From Flavobacterium psychrophilum (GTDB lineage Bacteria; Bacteroidota; Bacteroidia; Flavobacteriales; Flavobacteriaceae): a stretch of DNA of 19,884 nt. The notes under the pieces were generated by a model, which saw nothing but the letters and a program-made list of their open reading frames with translations, had not been told where the DNA came from and searched no databases. The DNA is taken from positions 1 to 19,884 of the forward strand of contig CAMBHH010000044.1 in assembly GCA_945866505.1 (NCBI GenBank), given 5' to 3'. A program made the position numbers and the translations under genes. The first letter of the stretch is position 1, and each line of letters begins with the position of its first letter. This document shows, piece by piece, positions 15,850-19,884 of this stretch.

Positions 15850-17814
15850 ATGAAAAAAATAATTTTTGTATTCACATTGTTATTTTATACTATTTCGAAT
15901 GCACAAGTAGTCATTAACGAGTTAGATACCGATACACCCGGCACTGACGATAGAGAATTTGTTGAACTAAAATCATTAGTTCCTAATTTTTCGTTAGACG
16001 GTTATCTTTTAGTATTCTTTAATGGAAACCCTACTTCTACATCTGCAAATAAAAGCTATATAACCATCGATTTAAGGGGATTAGCAACTGATGCCAACGG
16101 GATAATTGTAATTGGAAATTCGATGGTTTCACCAACTCCAGTTGAAATATTTCCCGACAATGTAATTCAAAATGGCGCAGACGGTGTGGCACTTTATCGA
16201 AGTGGTCTATCTTTCTTTCCCGATAATACACTAGCAACAAAAACAAACTTGGTTGATGCTTTAATGTACGACACAAATGATCCCGACGCAGTGGGCTTAA
16301 TGGATATATTAGGCGTAAGTGTTCAATATAATGAGGGTCAAAATAATCGATCAGAAACGCAATCTATCCAAAGAAAAAACGATGGTACTTTTGAAACTAA
16401 AAATCCAACACCGGGCGCTAATAATGACGGAAGTGGCATTGTTTTCAACGGAATAAGTATATCAGTGAGTGTTACGAACAAAACCGAAGGCGAAAGTTTC
16501 TCCATAACATTTACCACACAAACCAATGTAACAAGTGATTTGTCATTTACTTTTACATTAAACAATGCAACATTCAAAACGACCGATTTTACAGGAAATA
16601 CTGCAATTACAATTCCAAAAGGAACAAAAAGTTTTACCACAACTATTACCCTTGTCGACGATATTTTAAATGAAGGTGATGAGGTTTTAAAAATTAGTAT
16701 TGGTACGATTCCATCGCAATACATACTCCTTAATGACAATATTGAGATACGAGTTTTAGACAATGATTTCACCATTGCTTCGTATGGATCTCCTTTGAAC
16801 CCAACTTACGGAACAATTTCGAACACTGCCCCAAATGGATATTATGCAACGCTCGAGGGGCTTTCTGGACCTGCATTAAAGCAAGCAATTCTGGATATTA
16901 TTGCCAATCCAGCTGTAGTTCATGCTCACAATTATGGCGATCTTATCGAAATTCTAAAAACTGCTGATCAAAACCCTAAAAACAGTAATCAAGTTTGGTT
17001 AATGTATGTAGAACAATCCCGGTCTAAAATTGACTTTCAAGACACTGGAACGAATACTGGAAAATGGAATCGCGAACACATCTATCCACAATCACGCGGT
17101 GGTTTTTCAAACGGAACAGCGAGTATTCCTGATGGAATTAACAAATGGAATACAACAAATGCAAATGATATTCTTGCTGGTCACGCCGATGCACATCATA
17201 TTCGTGCCGAAGACGGACCTGAAAATAGTTCGCGGGGCAATAACGATTATGGCTTAACGGGCTACGACGGTCCAAGTGGAACAATGGGATCGTGGAAAGG
17301 CGATGTGGCTCGTTCACTTTTTTATATGGCTATTCGCTACAATGCTTTGAGTGTTGTTAATGGTGATATTCCCGATGCTACCGTTGGCCAATTAGGCGAT
17401 TTGGCTTCTTTATTAAAGTGGAATATCTTAGATCCAGCAGATGATTTTGAAATGAATCGCAATAATTACATTTACACTTGGCAAGTCAACAGAAATCCAT
17501 TTATTGATTATCCCGATTTGGCTAATTATATTTGGGGTTCAAAAGCGGGTCAAGCTTGGCATTTTAATCTATCGACCAATGATTTTGCGCATTTAAAAAT
17601 AAATCTCTATCCCAATCCTGCACATAAATTTATTACAATCTCAGGTCTGAAGGAAAAAGCAACAGTCGAAATTTATAATAGTCTTGGCGCAAAAATATTG
17701 GACCAAAAATTCAATGGCGAAATCCAATTGAACATTGATTTTCCGGCAGGAATCTATTATGCCAAAATCGGTTTAGGCGAACAATCAATTGTTAAAAAGT
17801 TCTTGGTGGAATAA
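15850..17814 (+). CDS. T9SS-secreted endonuclease I with lamin-tail and Calx-beta-like domains
   Basis: This 654-residue multidomain protein has a signal peptide at 1-18 (SNAQ). A lamin-tail domain follows (about 19-192; VVINELDTDTPGTDDREFVEL, ending NPTPGANN). Next comes a Calx-beta-like domain (about 200-306; VTNKTEGESFSITF, NEGDEVLKISI, RVLDNDF). The endonuclease I domain spans about 310-562, with the beta-beta-alpha-metal signature WNREHIYPQSRGG at 406-418, a His-rich HADAHHIRAED at 445-455 and the conserved NRNPFIDYP at 546-554. The C-terminus (582-654; LYPNPAHKFITISG ... FPAGIYYAKI ... IVKKFLVE) is a type A T9SS sorting domain. The protein should therefore be released or attached at the cell surface. 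Endonuclease I enzymes (EndA, NucM and Vvn relatives) cut DNA and RNA non-specifically. The lamin-tail domain may hold the enzyme to polymer or surface. Its place after a TonB receptor and DUF5689 lipoprotein supports a nucleic-acid scavenging role. Confidence 0.93.
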   Translation: MKKIIFVFTLLFYTISNAQVVINELDTDTPGTDDREFVELKSLVPNFSLDGYLLVFFNGNPTSTSANKSYITIDLRGLATDANGIIVIGNSMVSPTPVEIFPDNVIQNGADGVALYRSGLSFFPDNTLATKTNLVDALMYDTNDPDAVGLMDILGVSVQYNEGQNNRSETQSIQRKNDGTFETKNPTPGANNDGSGIVFNGISISVSVTNKTEGESFSITFTTQTNVTSDLSFTFTLNNATFKTTDFTGNTAITIPKGTKSFTTTITLVDDILNEGDEVLKISIGTIPSQYILLNDNIEIRVLDNDFTIASYGSPLNPTYGTISNTAPNGYYATLEGLSGPALKQAILDIIANPAVVHAHNYGDLIEILKTADQNPKNSNQVWLMYVEQSRSKIDFQDTGTNTGKWNREHIYPQSRGGFSNGTASIPDGINKWNTTNANDILAGHADAHHIRAEDGPENSSRGNNDYGLTGYDGPSGTMGSWKGDVARSLFYMAIRYNALSVVNGDIPDATVGQLGDLASLLKWNILDPADDFEMNRNNYIYTWQVNRNPFIDYPDLANYIWGSKAGQAWHFNLSTNDFAHLKINLYPNPAHKFITISGLKEKATVEIYNSLGAKILDQKFNGEIQLNIDFPAGIYYAKIGLGEQSIVKKFLVE

Positions 17815-17863
17815 AAATAAGAAAACAAATTGTTTTTTTAATTCATAACTCGAATTTGATTAT

Positions 17864-17871
17864 TATTTTTG
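17864..17871 (+). promoter_or_regulatory. Possible -7 box upstream of the LD-carboxypeptidase gene
   Basis: TATTTTTG fits TAnnTTTG in the 166-bp gap after the endonuclease gene, about 110 bases before the LD-carboxypeptidase ATG. No well-spaced TTTG lies upstream, so this is weak. Confidence 0.22.
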
Positions 17872-17980
17872 AACCACATAGATTATAAAGTTAAATTTTT
17901 AAAGAAATACACAGGCATTTTGTTTGCTAGTAGCTATATGATCTATGTTGAGCAAAGCGACTTTAAACAAATCATAAACT

Positions 17981-18997
17981 ATGATTTCTATGGGATTCAA
18001 AATTAATATTAAAGTATTGGCTAGCCAAAATATAGTTTTATATCGACTTCTAATCCTTATTTTTGTTTTACAATTTTCCAACATTCAAGCCCAAATACCT
18101 ATGAAAATTCCCGCTAGTTTACAAAAAGGAGATACGATAGCCTTGGTAGCAACTGCCCGAAAAAATATTGACGACAACTTGAAACCCGCCATCGATTTAT
18201 TGCACAGTTGGGGATTGGAAGTCGTAATTGGCAAAACTATTGGATTGGACAATAACCAATTGGCGGGAACAGATGCCGAACGAGCAGCGGATTTTCAACA
18301 CCAATTAGATAATCCAAATATTAAAGCCATTTGGTGTGTTCGTGGCGGTTATGGAACTATAAGAATGATTGATTTACTGGATTTTACAAAATTCAAAAAA
18401 AATCCAAAATGGATTGTAGGTTTCAGCGACGTAACCGTAATTCACAGTTATATCAACAACTTAAATATTGCCACCATTCACGGCGCAATGCCTATAACCG
18501 TGGGAAAAGCCAGCACAGAATCGATAGAGAGTTTACGGAAATCACTTTTTGGCGAAAGCCTAGAATATGAAATTCCATCTGAGGTATCGAATAGATTAGG
18601 AAATGCCAAAGGCGAAATTGTGGGCGGAAATTTGTCTATTTTATACAGTCTTATGGGATCGAATGCTCAAATCGATTGCAAAGGAAAAATACTTTTCATC
18701 GAAGACCTAGACGAATATTTGTACCACATCGACCGAATGATGATGAGTTTAAAACGTTGCGGTTGTTTTGATAATTTGAATGGCTTAATCGTTGGAACAA
18801 TGACTAAAATGAAAGACAACGACATTCCTTGGGGGAAAAATGCCAACCAAATTATCGAAGATGTAACCAAAGGATATTCGTTTCCAGTACTTTATAATTT
18901 TCCGGCGGGACATTTTCGCGACAACCGAGCCTTGATTTTTGGCAAACAAGTCTCTTTAGAATTAAATACAACAACTTCGAAACTCACTTTTGAGTAA
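17981..18997 (+). CDS. ldcA: Exported S66-family LD-carboxypeptidase (muramoyltetrapeptide carboxypeptidase)
   Basis: This 338-residue serine peptidase would remove the terminal D-Ala from peptidoglycan tetrapeptides. The S66 motifs are all present: CVRGGYGTIRMID (119-131), the nucleophile in GFSDVT (147-152, S149), GEIVGGNLSIL (211-221), E241 in FIEDLDE, and H311 in PAGHFRDNRA. These give the expected Ser-Glu-His triad. Classical LdcA is cytosolic; this one has an N-terminal hydrophobic stretch (about 20-36, ending NIQAQ) like a signal peptide, so it probably works in the periplasm. The upstream start is uncertain: ATG at 17981 or ATG at 17990 would both keep the signal peptide, while M41 would give a leaderless cytosolic enzyme. 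The gene is followed closely by the yraN-type gene. Family assignment is secure; location is likely but not certain. Confidence 0.9.
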   Translation: MISMGFKINIKVLASQNIVLYRLLILIFVLQFSNIQAQIPMKIPASLQKGDTIALVATARKNIDDNLKPAIDLLHSWGLEVVIGKTIGLDNNQLAGTDAERAADFQHQLDNPNIKAIWCVRGGYGTIRMIDLLDFTKFKKNPKWIVGFSDVTVIHSYINNLNIATIHGAMPITVGKASTESIESLRKSLFGESLEYEIPSEVSNRLGNAKGEIVGGNLSILYSLMGSNAQIDCKGKILFIEDLDEYLYHIDRMMMSLKRCGCFDNLNGLIVGTMTKMKDNDIPWGKNANQIIEDVTKGYSFPVLYNFPAGHFRDNRALIFGKQVSLELNTTTSKLTFE

Positions 18998-19013
18998 CTC
19001 GCAACTTCCCACT

Positions 19014-19033
19014 TCTAACCTCTAACCTCTAAC
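19014..19033 (+). repeat. Short tandem heptamer (TCTAACC, ~2.9 copies)
   Basis: Between the LD-carboxypeptidase stop and the yraN ATG the sequence TCTAACC repeats nearly three times, preceded by the related ACTTCCCACT. It is a simple-sequence tract in a 43-base spacer. Confidence 0.7.
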
Positions 19034-19040
19034 TTTCAAA

Positions 19041-19400
19041 ATGGCCGACCACAACGATTTAGGAAAACTTGGAGAAGAAATAGCGGTTGAATTTCTTCAA
19101 AAAAACGGCTATGAAATTCTAGAAACGAACTGGACATTCCAGAAAGCCGAAGTCGATATTATTGCCAAAAAAGAAAATATACTTGCCATTATTGAAGTAA
19201 AAACACGCTCTTCACTCGATTTTGGTTTACCTCAAGACTTTGTAAAACCCAAGAAAATTCAACTTTTAGTGAAGGCAGTAAACGAATACGTTATTTCAAA
19301 AGACTTGGATATTGAAGTACGTTTTGACATCATTGCCGTTCATAAAGAAGGTAAGAATTTTGGCGTGGAACATATAATGGATGCCTTTTATCACTTTTAA
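19041..19400 (+). CDS. yraN: YraN family protein (UPF0102)
   Basis: At 119 residues it has the normal size for this family. It carries the characteristic motifs GKLGEEIAVEFLQKNGYEIL (7-26), TNWTFQKAEVDIIAKK (29-44), IIEVKTRSSLDFGLPQDFV (50-68) and PKKIQLL (70-76). The spaced E, D and ExK residues (E12, D39, E52, K54) match the PD-(D/E)XK nuclease-like core that the family is thought to adopt. The cellular role is not established; a DNA-processing or resolvase-like activity has been suspected from the fold. It follows the LD-carboxypeptidase gene after 43 bases and may be cotranscribed with it. Confidence 0.93.
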   Translation: MADHNDLGKLGEEIAVEFLQKNGYEILETNWTFQKAEVDIIAKKENILAIIEVKTRSSLDFGLPQDFVKPKKIQLLVKAVNEYVISKDLDIEVRFDIIAVHKEGKNFGVEHIMDAFYHF

Positions 19401-19419
19401 ATAATTTATTTTTGTTTGA

Positions 19420-19451
19420 TTTGTAACAATTTGTTTTTTTATTTATATTTG
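19420..19451 (+). promoter_or_regulatory. Bacteroidetes-type promoter of the aspartate-kinase-like gene
   Basis: TTTG (19420-19423), a 20-base spacer and TATATTTG (19444-19451) match the TTTG/TAnnTTTG consensus exactly. The next ATG is at 19553, giving an mRNA leader of roughly 95 bases. This is the best-formed promoter in the window. Confidence 0.65.
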
Positions 19452-19552
19452 CAAAAGTTTACAAACAATAATCTTAAGGAATCGTAGATTTTATATTCTA
19501 AATCTTCCGAAAAAAAACGGTGATTTCCTTAAAAACTAACACAACTAAAAAA

Positions 19553-19884
19553 ATGAAAACTGTTTCCTCAATTGTAGAAAATTACATCAAAACAAAGCCA
19601 TTTCTGTTAAACGCATTGTCCCTTGGCATTATCAACTTGACGTCATTGTCACGGAATATTATGCTCGAATTGGAGTCGGAATTTGGCAAAGAAGTGAAAC
19701 AAGGCGCAGTTGTAATGGCGCTAAAAAGGCTAACGGAGGAATTGGATTTTAGACTCAATCACAAAATCAACAAAGTCATAAAAAACATTGGTGAAATCAC
19801 CGTTCGTTCTGCGTTGACGGATTATACCTTTGCCGCTTCGGACACAGTTTTGAACAAACAAGCCGATTTAATTACGGATATCAA
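19553..19884 (+). CDS. Aspartate-kinase-like (ACT-type) conserved protein, N-terminal part
   Basis: The frame is open from ATG 19553 to the window edge (110 codons), so the C-terminus is missing. It opens MKTVSSIVENYIKTKPFLLN and continues ALSLGIINLTSLSRNIM, QGAVVMALKRLTEELDFRLN and NIGEITVRSALTDYTF. I recall this family in Flavobacteria beside LD-carboxypeptidase and yraN genes, annotated as aspartate kinase. The visible part has no kinase nucleotide-binding motif, so it is more likely an ACT-domain regulatory protein than an active kinase. No signal peptide is present, so it should be cytosolic. The gene has its own promoter upstream. Family recognition is moderate and the function is unknown. 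Confidence 0.6.
   Translation, partial: MKTVSSIVENYIKTKPFLLNALSLGIINLTSLSRNIMLELESEFGKEVKQGAVVMALKRLTEELDFRLNHKINKVIKNIGEITVRSALTDYTFAASDTVLNKQADLITDI

Noticed and set aside
17815..17850. Terminator after the endonuclease gene (AAAACAAATTGTTTT)
   Set aside because: The arms leave a loop of one or two bases with only A-T rich pairing, so it is not a credible hairpin.

Overview
The window looks like a chromosomal segment from a Flavobacterium-like member of the Bacteroidetes. It is AT-rich. It carries a type IX secretion (T9SS) C-terminal sorting domain, a TonB-dependent receptor with a CarboxypepD_reg-like N-terminus, DUF5689 and BspA-type leucine-rich-repeat lipoproteins, and promoter-like TTTG/TAnnTTTG boxes. 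Start codons lack clear Shine-Dalgarno sequences. An intergenic element (8520-8709) resembles one I recall as common in Flavobacterium genomes.

Region 1 (1-4020, minus strand) is a compact polysaccharide module. It contains, in order of transcription, a periplasmic TPR plus outer-membrane beta-barrel protein (YaiO-like), a processive GT2 synthase of the cellulose-synthase type, and a membrane-anchored family 26 glycoside hydrolase cut by the left window edge. This resembles a minimal synthase-dependent exopolysaccharide secretion system (polymerise, trim, export). Region 2 (4178-5800, minus) is a surface-type LRR_5 lipoprotein whose repeats show a three-repeat superperiod. Region 3 (about 5801-6852) holds the decayed remains of an IS1634-like transposase.

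Region 4 (6853-9643, minus) has an ALDH7/antiquitin-type aldehyde dehydrogenase, the intergenic repeat element, and a CorA-type metal channel.

Region 5 (9932-17814) is the most coherent block. Two secreted proteins on the minus strand (an endonuclease/exonuclease/phosphatase-fold hydrolase and a small OB-fold protein) are divergent from three genes on the plus strand: a TonB-dependent receptor, a DUF5689 lipoprotein with OB-like segments, and a T9SS-secreted endonuclease I carrying lamin-tail and Calx-beta-like domains. Read together they suggest an extracellular nucleic-acid capture, cleavage and uptake locus, perhaps for phosphorus or nucleotide scavenging. That function is inferred.

Region 6 (17981-19884, plus) is housekeeping-like: an exported S66 LD-carboxypeptidase, a YraN family protein, and the start of an aspartate-kinase-like protein behind a well-formed Bacteroidetes promoter. 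No tRNA, rRNA or CRISPR array was seen.
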